Positions 1 to 8,509 of a stretch of DNA of 56,404 nt are shown here, one piece after another. The notes below the pieces were generated by a model. That model was not told where the DNA came from. It made no database searches and saw nothing but the letters and a program-made list of their open reading frames with translations. Where the stretch lies: contig NZ_QNRC01000027.1 in NCBI RefSeq assembly GCF_003709565.1, positions 1 to 56,404 of the forward strand, given 5' to 3'. The stretch comes from Paracoccus sigandri (GTDB taxonomy: Bacteria; Pseudomonadota; Alphaproteobacteria; Rhodobacterales; Rhodobacteraceae). The number at the start of each line of letters is the position of its first letter. Position 1 is the stretch's first letter. A program made the position numbers and the translations under genes.

Positions 1-116
1 GGCCCGCCCTCGGCGCGGTTGGCCAGCCGCAGGGGCTCGATCGCGGCGCTGAAGGGCAGCATCGTGAAGCTGTCCAGCAGAAGGAAGGTGAAGCGGCGGG
101 GCTTGACGGATGGCAT
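1..116 (-). CDS. GlxA family transcriptional regulator, N-terminal fragment
   Basis: Reading leftwards from an ATG whose complement is at 114-116, the frame stays open to the window edge and encodes about 38 residues. After a basic start it contains RRFTFLLLDSFTMLPFSAAI followed by EPLRLANR, which is the typical first strand and helix of the DJ-1/PfpI-like domain of GlxA-type AraC regulators. The C-terminal helix-turn-helix would lie outside the window. It is divergent from the DAHP synthase gene. A second, complete GlxA protein is found at 5757-6821 and has a closely similar opening (LLADQFTLSAFANFVDVLRLA). What it regulates cannot be told from this fragment. Confidence 0.75.
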   Translation of the reverse strand, partial: MPSVKPRRFTFLLLDSFTMLPFSAAIEPLRLANRAEGG

Positions 117-281
117 GGGGCTGTCTCGCGCGGGTTCCAGCCGGGAATATCATCAGGGTTTCGCCCTTGCCGCAAGGGCCGCGAGGCCGCCGCGCCGCCG
201 CCGCGATCGCGCCTCTCGGGCCTTCCCCTGACGGTCGGTAAGGATTATACCGGCCCGACCCATTCTCAAGGAGCACTTGCC

Positions 282-1691
282 ATGACGCAGGAGAACCGCA
301 TCACCGCCGCCACCCCCGCCTGGGACAAGGCCGGCTGGCGCGCCTATCCGCGCGTCCAGATGCCCGACTATACCGATCCCGAGGCATTGGCCGCGGCCGA
401 GGCGCAGCTGCGCCGCTATCCGCCGCTGGTATTTGCAGGCGAGGCGCGGCGCCTCCGCGATCAGCTGGCCGAGGTCGCGGCCGGCCGGGCCTTCCTGCTG
501 CAGGGCGGCGATTGCGCCGAAAGCTTCGGCGAATTCAGCGCCGACAACCTGCGCGACACCTTCAAGGTGCTGCTGCAGATGGCCGTGGTGCTGACCTGGG
601 GCGCGCAACTGCCGGTGGTCAAGGTCGGCCGCATGGCCGGCCAGTTCGCCAAGCCGCGCTCCGCGCCGACCGAGGTGGTGGGCGGGGTCGAGCTGCCCAG
701 CTATCGCGGTGACATCATCAACGGCTTCGACTTCACGCCCGAGGCGCGAATCCCCGATCCGCAGCGGATGCTGGCGGCCTATACCCAGGCGGCGGCCTCG
801 CTGAACCTGCTGCGGGCCTTCTCGACCGGCGGTTTCGCGGACATGCACCGGGTGCAAAGCTGGATCGCCGATTTCGTCGGCGGCCCCGAGGCCGCGAAAT
901 ATCGCGACATCGCCGACCGGATCCGCGACGCCATGGCCTTCATGCAGGCGGCCGGGGTAAATTCGGACACCGCGCACCAGCTGTCCAAGGTCGATTTCTA
1001 CACCAGCCACGAGGCGCTGCTGCTGGAATACGAAGAGGCGCTGGCCCGCGTCGATTCGACCACCGGCCTGCCGGTGGCGGGCTCGGGCCACATGATCTGG
1101 ATCGGCGACCGCACCCGCCAGCCGGACGGCGCGCATGTCGAGTTCTGCCGCGGCGTGCAGAACCCGATCGGGCTGAAATGCGGCCCCTCGACCACGGCCG
1201 AGGACCTGAAGGTGCTGATGGCCAAGCTGAACCCGGCCAACGAGGCCGGCCGGCTGACGCTGATCGCGCGCTTCGGCGCCGGCCAGGTCGGCGATCACCT
1301 GCCGCGCCTGATCGCGGCGGTGCGGCAGGAGGGCGCCAATGTCGTCTGGTCCTGCGATCCGATGCATGGCAACACGATCAAGTCGGCGACCGGCTACAAG
1401 ACCCGGCCCTTCGACGCGGTGCTGCGCGAGGTGCGCGAGTTCTTCGCCATCCACAAGGCCGAGGGCACCATCCCCGGCGGCGTGCATTTCGAGATGACCG
1501 GCAAGGACGTGACCGAATGCACCGGCGGCGTGCGCGCGGTGACGGACGAGGACCTGTCGGACCGCTATCACACCGCCTGCGACCCGCGCCTGAACGCCAG
1601 CCAGTCGCTGGAGCTGGCCTTCCTGGTGGCCGAGGAACTGCGCGCCCGCCGCGAGGCCTCGGTCCCGCCGCGCGGCGTCAGGGTGGGCTGA
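282..1691 (+). CDS. aroG: Class II 3-deoxy-7-phosphoheptulonate (DAHP) synthase
   Basis: The 469-residue product has the length and motifs of class II (plant/Mycobacterium type) DAHP synthases, which condense phosphoenolpyruvate and erythrose 4-phosphate in the first step of the shikimate pathway. Recognisable blocks are FLLQGGDCAESF near residue 71, the GQFAKPRS segment, DFVGGPEAA, GHMIWIGDRTR, GLKCGPS and SCDPMHGNT, the last two carrying substrate and metal ligands. The start ATG is preceded by AAGGAG with good spacing. The gene stands alone, ending at a strong hairpin, and is divergent from the GlxA fragment. The symbol is by function; some annotations use aroF or aroH for this class. Confidence 0.95.
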   Translation: MTQENRITAATPAWDKAGWRAYPRVQMPDYTDPEALAAAEAQLRRYPPLVFAGEARRLRDQLAEVAAGRAFLLQGGDCAESFGEFSADNLRDTFKVLLQMAVVLTWGAQLPVVKVGRMAGQFAKPRSAPTEVVGGVELPSYRGDIINGFDFTPEARIPDPQRMLAAYTQAAASLNLLRAFSTGGFADMHRVQSWIADFVGGPEAAKYRDIADRIRDAMAFMQAAGVNSDTAHQLSKVDFYTSHEALLLEYEEALARVDSTTGLPVAGSGHMIWIGDRTRQPDGAHVEFCRGVQNPIGLKCGPSTTAEDLKVLMAKLNPANEAGRLTLIARFGAGQVGDHLPRLIAAVRQEGANVVWSCDPMHGNTIKSATGYKTRPFDAVLREVREFFAIHKAEGTIPGGVHFEMTGKDVTECTGGVRAVTDEDLSDRYHTACDPRLNASQSLELAFLVAEELRARREASVPPRGVRVG

Positions 1692-1726
1692 GCCCCGCGC
1701 CCGCCGGCACGGCCCCAACCATGATG

Positions 1727-1751
1727 ACAGCCGCCCCGTCCGGGCGGCTGT
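1727..1751. terminator. Perfect 10-bp hairpin between convergent genes
   Basis: The arms ACAGCCGCCC and GGGCGGCTGT are perfectly complementary around a five-base loop, followed on the plus strand by TCCCGTTT. It lies between the ends of the DAHP synthase gene and the oppositely oriented FAD oxidase gene and could serve both directions, although the T-run is poor. Confidence 0.6.
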
Positions 1752-1772
1752 TCCCGTTTCGCGGCCGGGGCG

Positions 1773-3056
1773 TCAGATCCGCGCGCCGGCCAGGTGGGCC
1801 AGCTGCGCGCCGGCCTCGATCAGGGCGCCGCGCAGGGCGCGCAGCGCGGCCGGGGCGGGGCGGGTCAGGGGCAGCGGCATCCGCGCCTCGGGCAGATCGC
1901 CCGTCAGCAGGGCGGCCAGCGCCGCGCCGAAGGCGGTGCCGGGCGCGATGCCCCGGCCGTTATAGCCGCAGATGGCGAAGACCCCGTCCTCCAGCCGGTG
2001 AAAGCGCGGCAGGTTGTCCGAGGTCATGCCGATCCGGCCATGCCATCCGGCCTCGAAACGCGGCGTGCCGATCTGCGGGAAGATCCGCCCGATCGCCCGG
2101 CCGGCCCAGGCGCGATGCACCGCCAGCCCGCCATTGCGCAGCGCCCCGACCGAGCCGAAGACCAGCCGGTTCGCCGCGTCCAGCCGGAAGGACGTCAGCA
2201 CCTGCCGCGTGTCCCATGCGCCCTGACGCCCCGGCAGGATCGTGTGGGCCACATCGTCGGGCAGGGGCGGGGTCGCCAGGTTGAAATAGGGCAGCGGCAC
2301 CTGCTGGCGGGCGATGTCGGGCATCAGGTGGCGGGTATAGGCGTCGGTGGCGAAGACCACATGGCGCGCGGTCAGGCTGCCGTCTGGGGTGCGGATCCGC
2401 CAGCCGGTCGCGGCGCTCTCCAGCCCGGTCGCCGGCGAGGCGGTGAAGATCCGCGCCCCCAGCCCCTGCGCCGCCCGCGCCAGGCCGCGCGCATAGGCCA
2501 GCGGCTGGATCGTGCCGGCGCGGCGATCCAGAAGCGCGCCCTCGAAATGCGTCGTGCCCAGCATCGCCGCCGCCTCGGTCTTGTCCAGCAGCTCGACCGG
2601 CGCGCCGCGCGCCTGCCATTGCCGCGCGCGCTCGGCGATCTCTGCCCGGCCCGCGCGGCCGAAGGCGGCGTGCAGCGTGCCGACCGGCTGCGCCTCGCAA
2701 GCGATGGCGTGGCGGTTCACGATGTCCCAGACCAGCGCCGGGGCCTCGCCCAGAAAGCCGATCAGACGCGCGCCCATCTCCGGGCCAAGGGTGCCGGCCA
2801 GCGCCTCGGGCATCACCCACATCCCGGCATTGACCAGCCCGACATTGCGCCCCGCGCCGCCGAAGCCGATCTCGACCGCTTCCAGCAGGGCGGTGTCGAC
2901 CCCGCGCCCGGCCAGGTGCAGCGCCGCCGACAGCCCGGTATAGCCGGCGCCGATCACCGCCACCTCGGCGGCAATGTCGCCCCCCAGCCGGGGCGTGTCC
3001 GGGGGCGGCGGCGCGGTCTGTTCCCAAAGCCCGTGGGTGAGGGGATCGTTCAGCAT
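1773..3056 (-). CDS. amaA: FAD-dependent amine/amino acid oxidase, probable L-pipecolate oxidase
   Basis: The 427-residue product is a DAO-family flavoprotein: an N-terminal ADP-binding fold VAVIGAGYTGLSAALHLAG, the GFGGAGRNVGLVNAGMW segment typical of gamma-glutamylputrescine oxidase and L-pipecolate oxidase relatives, and a C-terminal CGYNGRGIAPGTAFG block that closes the FAD site. I start it at the ATG complementary to 3054-3056 because GAGG sits six bases upstream; an in-frame ATG four codons earlier is possible. A LysR gene is divergent and an aminoadipate-semialdehyde-type dehydrogenase lies beyond it. In Pseudomonas the pair amaA/amaB oxidises pipecolate, made from D-lysine, to 2-aminoadipate, so that role is inferred here. 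A polyamine substrate is the alternative. Confidence 0.75.
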   Translation of the reverse strand: MLNDPLTHGLWEQTAPPPPDTPRLGGDIAAEVAVIGAGYTGLSAALHLAGRGVDTALLEAVEIGFGGAGRNVGLVNAGMWVMPEALAGTLGPEMGARLIGFLGEAPALVWDIVNRHAIACEAQPVGTLHAAFGRAGRAEIAERARQWQARGAPVELLDKTEAAAMLGTTHFEGALLDRRAGTIQPLAYARGLARAAQGLGARIFTASPATGLESAATGWRIRTPDGSLTARHVVFATDAYTRHLMPDIARQQVPLPYFNLATPPLPDDVAHTILPGRQGAWDTRQVLTSFRLDAANRLVFGSVGALRNGGLAVHRAWAGRAIGRIFPQIGTPRFEAGWHGRIGMTSDNLPRFHRLEDGVFAICGYNGRGIAPGTAFGAALAALLTGDLPEARMPLPLTRPAPAALRALRGALIEAGAQLAHLAGARI

Positions 3057-3166
3057 GGTCGGCCTCATGTCGGTCCCGTCCTGCGCGAGGGTCCCGCCGT
3101 CCTTTCTTCCGCCGAAACGCTGCGCTAGGCTATCGTGCGTTTCTCACGATCTCATGCCGTTTCGGA

Positions 3167-4105
3167 ATGTCCATTCACGCCCCCCGCCGCTTTCTTCCCT
3201 CGCTGCCGCTGCTGGCGGCCTTCGAGGCCGCCGCAAGGACCGGCTCGATCACCCAGGCCGCGGCCGAGCTGTCGCTGACCCAATCCGCCGTCTCGCGCCA
3301 GATCAAGGCGCTGGAGGGGCAGCTGGGGCTGGAGCTTTTCCTGCGCGAGAAGCAGAAGATCCGGCTGACCCCCGGCGGTCAGGCCTATGCGCAAGAGATC
3401 CGCGACGCGCTGCGCAAGATCTCGGACGCCTCGCTGAACCTGCGCGCCAATCCGGGCGGCGGGACGCTGACCGTTGCCGCGCCGCCCACCTTCGCCGCGC
3501 GCTGGCTGGCGCCGCGACTGCCGGGCTTCCTGGAGCGCCATCCGGGGGCGATGCTGAACCTGCTGGCCCGGCCGGCCCGGTTCGATTTCCGCCAGGACGT
3601 GATCGACGCGGCCATCCATTTCGGCCTGCCCGACTGGCCCGAGGCGGGGATGGTCCCGCTGCGCGGCGAATCGGTGCTGCCGCTTTGCGCGCCGGCGCTG
3701 GCCGCGCGCTGTGGCTTTCGCGAACCGGCCGACCTGCGCGATGCGCCGCTTCTGCACCTGACCTCGCGCCCCGATGCCTGGGAACGCTGGCTGCGCCATT
3801 ACGGGGCCTGCGACCGGGGCGTCCAGGGGATGCTGTTCGACCAGTTCTCGATCCTGGCCGAGGCGGCGGCGGCGGGGCTGGGCGTCGCCCTGCTGCCCGA
3901 ATTCCTGTTCGCGGACGACCTGGCCTCGGGCCGGCTGGTGGCTGCCCTGCCGCTGCTCTGGCGGGGCGAGGAAGCCTATTACCTGTGCTGGCCGCGCGAC
4001 CGCCCGGCCGAGGGCCCGCTGGCGTGGTTCCGCGACTGGCTTCTTGCGGAAATGGCCGAGACTGGCGCGGGCGGGGCGGGCGCGGATGGGGGCCGGGCGG
4101 GATGA
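3167..4105 (+). CDS. LysR family transcriptional regulator
   Basis: The 312-residue protein has a LysR-type winged helix at about residues 9-70 (SITQAAAELSLTQSAVSRQI followed by KALEGQLGLELF and RLTPGGQAY) and a periplasmic-binding-like effector domain after residue 90. It is closest in style to the GcvA group (LTVAAPPTFAARWLAPRLP). It lies between, and divergent from, the FAD oxidase gene and upstream of the aldehyde dehydrogenase gene, so it is the natural candidate to control both; this is inference from position. The roughly 110-bp space between the divergent starts would hold the operator. Its 3' end is 118 bp before the dehydrogenase start. Confidence 0.9.
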   Translation: MSIHAPRRFLPSLPLLAAFEAAARTGSITQAAAELSLTQSAVSRQIKALEGQLGLELFLREKQKIRLTPGGQAYAQEIRDALRKISDASLNLRANPGGGTLTVAAPPTFAARWLAPRLPGFLERHPGAMLNLLARPARFDFRQDVIDAAIHFGLPDWPEAGMVPLRGESVLPLCAPALAARCGFREPADLRDAPLLHLTSRPDAWERWLRHYGACDRGVQGMLFDQFSILAEAAAAGLGVALLPEFLFADDLASGRLVAALPLLWRGEEAYYLCWPRDRPAEGPLAWFRDWLLAEMAETGAGGAGADGGRAG

Positions 4106-4223
4106 TCCGGCGCGCATGGGTTCATTCCGGTTCCGCATCAAGTCAGCCGGATTCAGCGAAAGACCCGGCCGGGCGGTTATGCTAGCCGCGAAAGGGAAAC
4201 CGAATGACAGGGACGCAGCCGCC

Positions 4224-5738
4224 ATGACCCAATCCATCGCCGACAAGACCGCCGCGATCCTCAGCCGCCTTGGCGTCGCGCCTGCCCGCTGGACCGGCGG
4301 CACCATGCCCGGCGTCACCCCCGTCACCGGCGAGGAGATCGCCCGCCTGACGCCCGACACGCCCGAGACCGCCGCCCGCGCCATCGCCCGCGCGAAATCC
4401 GCCTTCGAGACCTGGCGCAATGTCCCCGCCCCCCGGCGCGGCGAGCTGGTCCGCCTGCTGGGCGAGGAGCTGCGCGCCGCCAAGGACGACCTGGGCGCGC
4501 TGGTCTCGATCGAGGCGGGCAAGATCCCCTCCGAGGGGCTGGGCGAGGTGCAGGAGATGATCGACATCTGCGACTTCGCCCTGGGCCTGTCGCGCCAGCT
4601 CTACGGGCTGACCATCGCCTCGGAACGGCCCGGCCACCGGATGATGGAGACCTGGCACCCGCTTGGCGTCGTCGGCGTCATCTCGGCCTTCAACTTCCCC
4701 GTCGCGGTCTGGTCCTGGAACGCGGCGCTGGCGCTGGTCTGCGGCAACAGCGTGGTCTGGAAGCCCTCGGAAAAGTCGCCGCTGACCGCGCTGGCCACCC
4801 AGGCGATCCTGGAACGCGCGCTGGCCCGTTTCGGCGATGCGCCCGACGGGCTGGCCCAGGTGCTGATCGGCGGCCCCGAGATCGGCGAGGCGCTTGTCGC
4901 CAGCCGCGACGTGCCGCTGGTTTCGGCCACCGGCTCGACCCGGATGGGGCGCATCGTCGGGCCGAAGGTGGCGGAACGCTTCGGCCGCTCGATCCTGGAA
5001 CTGGGCGGCAACAATGCCGGGATCGTCTGCCCCTCGGCCGATCTGGACATGGCGCTGCGGGCCATCGCCTTCGGCGCGATGGGCACGGCGGGCCAGCGCT
5101 GCACCACGCTGCGCCGGCTGTTCGTGCATGACAGCGTCTATGACGCGCTGGTGCCGCGGCTGGTCGCGGCCTATGCCTCGGTCAGCGTCGGCAACCCGCT
5201 GGAGGGCGAGGCGCTGGTCGGCCCGCTGATCGACCGCGCCGCCTTCGAGGCGATGCAGCAGGCGCTGGAGGCGGCCCGCGCCGCGGGCGGCACCGTCCAT
5301 GGCGGCGAGCGCCTGGCCATCGGCCCCGACAGCGCCTTCTATGCCCGCCCGGCGCTGGTCGAGATGCCCGCCCAGGCCGGCCCGGTCGCCGAGGAGACCT
5401 TCGCCCCGATCCTCTATGTCATGCGCCACAATGACCTGTCCGAGGCCATCGCCCAGCACAATGCCGTCGGCGCGGGCCTGTCCTCGTCGATCTTCACCAC
5501 CGACCTGCGCGAAAGCGAGCTGTTCCTGTCGGCGGCGGGGTCCGATTGCGGCATCGCCAACGTGAATATCGGCACCTCGGGCGCCGAGATCGGCGGAGCC
5601 TTCGGCGGCGAGAAGGAGACCGGCGGCGGGCGCGAAAGCGGCTCGGACGCCTGGAAGGGCTATATGCGGCGGCAGACCAGCACGATCAACTATTCCCGCC
5701 AGCTGCCGCTGGCGCAGGGCGTGGTCTTCGACATCTAG
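4224..5738 (+). CDS. amaB: Aldehyde dehydrogenase, probable L-aminoadipate-semialdehyde (piperideine-6-carboxylate) dehydrogenase
   Basis: The 504-residue product matches the ALDH7 (antiquitin/AmaB) family. It has the FNFPVAVWSWNAALAL and VVWKPSEKSPL cofactor segments, the catalytic-glutamate block LELGGNNAGIV, and the nucleophile region GTAGQRCTTLRR. The ending with YMRRQTSTINYS and LPLAQGV is characteristic of this family. I chose the ATG at 4224 because the N-terminus then matches family length; the frame is open far upstream over the LysR gene. It would oxidise the semialdehyde formed from pipecolate to 2-aminoadipate with NAD(P)+. Together with the FAD oxidase and LysR it forms a probable lysine/pipecolate degradation group. 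Confidence 0.88.
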   Translation: MTQSIADKTAAILSRLGVAPARWTGGTMPGVTPVTGEEIARLTPDTPETAARAIARAKSAFETWRNVPAPRRGELVRLLGEELRAAKDDLGALVSIEAGKIPSEGLGEVQEMIDICDFALGLSRQLYGLTIASERPGHRMMETWHPLGVVGVISAFNFPVAVWSWNAALALVCGNSVVWKPSEKSPLTALATQAILERALARFGDAPDGLAQVLIGGPEIGEALVASRDVPLVSATGSTRMGRIVGPKVAERFGRSILELGGNNAGIVCPSADLDMALRAIAFGAMGTAGQRCTTLRRLFVHDSVYDALVPRLVAAYASVSVGNPLEGEALVGPLIDRAAFEAMQQALEAARAAGGTVHGGERLAIGPDSAFYARPALVEMPAQAGPVAEETFAPILYVMRHNDLSEAIAQHNAVGAGLSSSIFTTDLRESELFLSAAGSDCGIANVNIGTSGAEIGGAFGGEKETGGGRESGSDAWKGYMRRQTSTINYSRQLPLAQGVVFDI

Positions 5739-5756
5739 CGCCGGGCCGCGCGCGGG

Positions 5757-6821
5757 CTATTTTCCCTGCGGCGGCACCAGCACGCCCACGGCGGGCTGGT
5801 CCGGGTCGCGGCTGGCCTGCGCCTTGCGGTATTCGGCCGGCGTCACGCCGCGCTCGGCCTTCAGCGTCCGCGCCAGGTGCGGCGCGTCGCAGAAGCCGCA
5901 GGCCAGCGCGATCTCGGTGATCGGGCTGTCCGAGCCGCGCAGCCGCTGCAGCGCCTTGTCCAGCCGCAGGTCCAGATAGGTCTTCAGCGGCGTCTGCCTT
6001 ATATCGGCCAGGAAGCGCCGCTCCAGCGTGCGCCGCCCGACGCCCAGGTCCCGCGCCAGGTCCTGGATGGTCCGGGGCACCTCGATGTTCTGCTGCATCC
6101 GCAGCACCGCGCGCTTGACCAGCTCGTCACCGGGCTTGCGGGCCAGCAGCGGGCCGGGCTGGGCGCGCTCGCCGCTGAGCGCGTCATCGATCATCATGAT
6201 GTTCAGGCTCTTGATCGCCGCCGACTGGCCGATATGGCGCTGCACCAGGAAGGCCGCCAGATGCGCGGCGCCATGCCCGCCCGAACAGGTCAGCCGGTCG
6301 CGATCGACCACGAAGATCTGGTCGGCGACCGGCATCTCGCTGTCGAAGCGGTCGATGAAATCCTGGTGGTGGAACCAGCTGACGCAGCAGCGATAGCCCT
6401 TCAGCAGACCGGCGCGCTGCAGGATGAAGACGCCGGTGCAGAGCCCGACCAGCGGCGTTCCCGCCGCCGCCGCCGCGCGCAGGAAATCCAGCGCCGCGTC
6501 GCTCAGCGCCGCGCGGTCGCTGATCAGCCCGCCCACCACCACCAGATAGTCGAAGCCGCCCGCATGGCGCAGCCGCGTGTCGGGCTGCACCCGCACCCCG
6601 CAGCTTGAGCGGATCATGTCGGTGCCGTCCGACAGCACCGTCCAGTCGCACAGGATCGGGCGCGACTTGTCGGCCTCGTCCGCGGCCAGCCGCAGCACGT
6701 CCACGAAATTGGCGAAGGCCGACAGCGTGAACTGGTCGGCCAGCAGGAAGGCGACGCGCAGGCGCTTGCCGGCGGGCGCGCCCGAGGAGGGGGCGCCGGG
6801 GGGTGGTTTCGTCTGGGCCAT
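5757..6821 (-). CDS. GlxA family (DJ-1/PfpI + AraC HTH) regulator, likely controls the sarcosine operon
   Basis: The 354-residue protein begins with a DJ-1/PfpI-like domain (RVAFLLADQFTLSAFANFVD, then PLVGLCTGVFILQRAGLL around the nucleophile-elbow position) and ends with a tandem AraC helix-turn-helix (TIQDLARDLGVGRRTLERRF, ITEIALACGFCDAPHLARTL and GVTPAEYR). I start it at the ATG at 6821; a TTG start five codons upstream is less likely. It is divergent from soxB across about 98 bp. In Pseudomonas, GbdR and SouR, of this same architecture, activate glycine betaine and sarcosine catabolism, so a SouR-like role is inferred from family and position. Confidence 0.85.
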   Translation of the reverse strand: MAQTKPPPGAPSSGAPAGKRLRVAFLLADQFTLSAFANFVDVLRLAADEADKSRPILCDWTVLSDGTDMIRSSCGVRVQPDTRLRHAGGFDYLVVVGGLISDRAALSDAALDFLRAAAAAGTPLVGLCTGVFILQRAGLLKGYRCCVSWFHHQDFIDRFDSEMPVADQIFVVDRDRLTCSGGHGAAHLAAFLVQRHIGQSAAIKSLNIMMIDDALSGERAQPGPLLARKPGDELVKRAVLRMQQNIEVPRTIQDLARDLGVGRRTLERRFLADIRQTPLKTYLDLRLDKALQRLRGSDSPITEIALACGFCDAPHLARTLKAERGVTPAEYRKAQASRDPDQPAVGVLVPPQGK

Positions 6822-6919
6822 GTCGTGAACCTGCAATTCGGATGGCGCAAATCTTCCCGCCCATCCTGTGCAGATTCGTCATCTTCCGTCCAGTCCTTCC
6901 TCAACCGGCGGCCCTGACC

Positions 6920-8173
6920 ATGACCCGTTTCAACGCCTTCTCGCTTCTGAAGAATGCCCTCGGCGGGCATCGGAACTGGACCGAGCAATGGCCCGACAGC
7001 CAGCCCAGGGCGGAATATGACGTGGTGATCGTCGGCGCGGGCGGGCACGGGCTGGGCGCGGCCTATTATCTGGCCAGCCAGCACGGCATCACCAATGTCG
7101 CGGTGATCGACAAGGGTTGGCTGGGCGGCGGCAATACCGGCCGGAACACGACAATCATCCGCTCGAACTATCTCTATGACGAGAGCGCGCGGCTCTATGA
7201 CCATGCGGTCGACCTGTGGGAGAATCTCAGCCAGGAGCTGAACTACAACGTCATGTATTCGCGGCGCGGCGTGCTGATGCTGGCCCACAACGTCCATGAC
7301 GTGCAGAGCTTCAAGCGCCACATCCACGCGAACCGGCTGAACGGCGTCGACAACCGCTGGCTGACGGTGCAGGAGGCCAAGGAATACTGCCCGCCGCTGA
7401 ACATCTCGCCGAATGCGCGCTATCCGGTGATGGGGGCGGCGCTGCAGGAACGCGCGGGCACGGCGCGGCACGACGCGGTGGCCTGGGGCTATGCGCGCGG
7501 GGCGGCGGCGCGGGGCGTGGACATCATCCAGAACTGCCCGGTGACGGCGATCCGGCGCAATGCCGACGGCTCGGTCGCGGGGGTGGAAACCGCGAAGGGC
7601 TTCATCCGCGCGAAGAAGGTCGCGGTCTCGGCCGCCGGCCATACCTCGGTGGTGATGCAGACGGCGGGCGTGCGGCTGCCCTTGGAAAGCTATCCGCTGC
7701 AGGCCCTGGTCAGCGAACCGGTGAAGCCCTGCTTCCCCTGCGTGGTCATGTCGAATGCGGTCCATGCCTATATCAGCCAGTCCGACAAGGGCGAGCTGGT
7801 GATCGGCTCGGGCACCGACCAGTATACCAGCTATTCCCAGCGCGGCGGGCTGCCGCTGATCGAACATACCATCGCCGCGATCACCGAGGTCTTCCCGATC
7901 TTCAACCGGATGCGGATGCTGAGGAAATGGGGCGGGATCGTCGACGTGACGCCCGACCGCTCGGCCATCCTGGGCAAGACGCCGGTGCCGAACCTCTATG
8001 TCAATTGCGGCTGGGGGACGGGCGGCTTCAAGGCCACGCCGGGCGCCGCGCATGTCTTCGCCTGGACCATCGCCAAGGACGAGCCGCACCCGATCAACGC
8101 CCCCTTCACGCTGGAACGCTTCCGCAGCGGCCGGCTGATCGACGAGGCCGCCGCCGCCGCCGTCGCGCATTGA
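6920..8173 (+). CDS. soxB: Sarcosine oxidase beta subunit
   Basis: The 417-residue product has the family length and the FAD-binding start DVVIVGAGGHGLGAAYYLA. The TARHDAVAWG stretch near residue 184 contains the histidine that in heterotetrameric sarcosine oxidase binds FMN covalently, and the end carries CGWGTGGFKATPGA. The enzyme demethylates sarcosine to glycine, passing the one-carbon unit to tetrahydrofolate and making hydrogen peroxide. The ATG at 6920 is selected by comparison with the family; the frame extends upstream without a better start. It opens the soxBDAG-glyA operon and is divergent from the GlxA-type regulator. Confidence 0.95.
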   Translation: MTRFNAFSLLKNALGGHRNWTEQWPDSQPRAEYDVVIVGAGGHGLGAAYYLASQHGITNVAVIDKGWLGGGNTGRNTTIIRSNYLYDESARLYDHAVDLWENLSQELNYNVMYSRRGVLMLAHNVHDVQSFKRHIHANRLNGVDNRWLTVQEAKEYCPPLNISPNARYPVMGAALQERAGTARHDAVAWGYARGAAARGVDIIQNCPVTAIRRNADGSVAGVETAKGFIRAKKVAVSAAGHTSVVMQTAGVRLPLESYPLQALVSEPVKPCFPCVVMSNAVHAYISQSDKGELVIGSGTDQYTSYSQRGGLPLIEHTIAAITEVFPIFNRMRMLRKWGGIVDVTPDRSAILGKTPVPNLYVNCGWGTGGFKATPGAAHVFAWTIAKDEPHPINAPFTLERFRSGRLIDEAAAAAVAH

Positions 8174-8209
8174 TGCGCGCCACGATGATGGCGCATTGAG
8201 GACACGCCC

Positions 8210-8509
8210 ATGCTTCTGATCCATTGCCCCTATTGCGACGAAACCCTGCCCGAGGCCGAGTTCACCTATGCCGGCGAGGCGCATATCGCGCGCCCGGCCG
8301 ATCCCTCGGCGCTGAGCGACGAGGAATGGGAAAGCTACCTGTTCATCCGCAGCAACCCGCGCGGCCCGCATCACGAGCGCTGGCGGCACCTGCATGGCTG
8401 CGGGCGCTTCTTCAACGCGGTGCGCGACACGGTCAGCGACCGCTTCCTGACCACCTATCCGGCGGGCCAGCCGCGCGCCGCCCTGCCCATCAAGGAGGCC
8501 GCGGAATGA
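8210..8509 (+). CDS. soxD: Sarcosine oxidase delta subunit
   Basis: This 99-residue protein begins with MLLIHCPYCDE, a CxxC pair (Cys6 and Cys9), and has a second cluster WRHLHGCGRFFNAVRDT with His60 and Cys64. These are the four ligands of the structural zinc site of the small delta subunit of heterotetrameric sarcosine oxidase. It lies between soxB and soxA; its TGA overlaps the soxA ATG (ATGA), which implies translational coupling and fixed stoichiometry. Confidence 0.93.
   Translation: MLLIHCPYCDETLPEAEFTYAGEAHIARPADPSALSDEEWESYLFIRSNPRGPHHERWRHLHGCGRFFNAVRDTVSDRFLTTYPAGQPRAALPIKEAAE

Noticed and set aside
153..1718. 521-residue open frame antisense to the DAHP synthase gene
   Set aside because: It is a shadow produced by high GC and strong third-position bias; the sense frame has clear enzyme motifs and the antisense product has a His/Gln/Ala/Gly-rich low-complexity composition.
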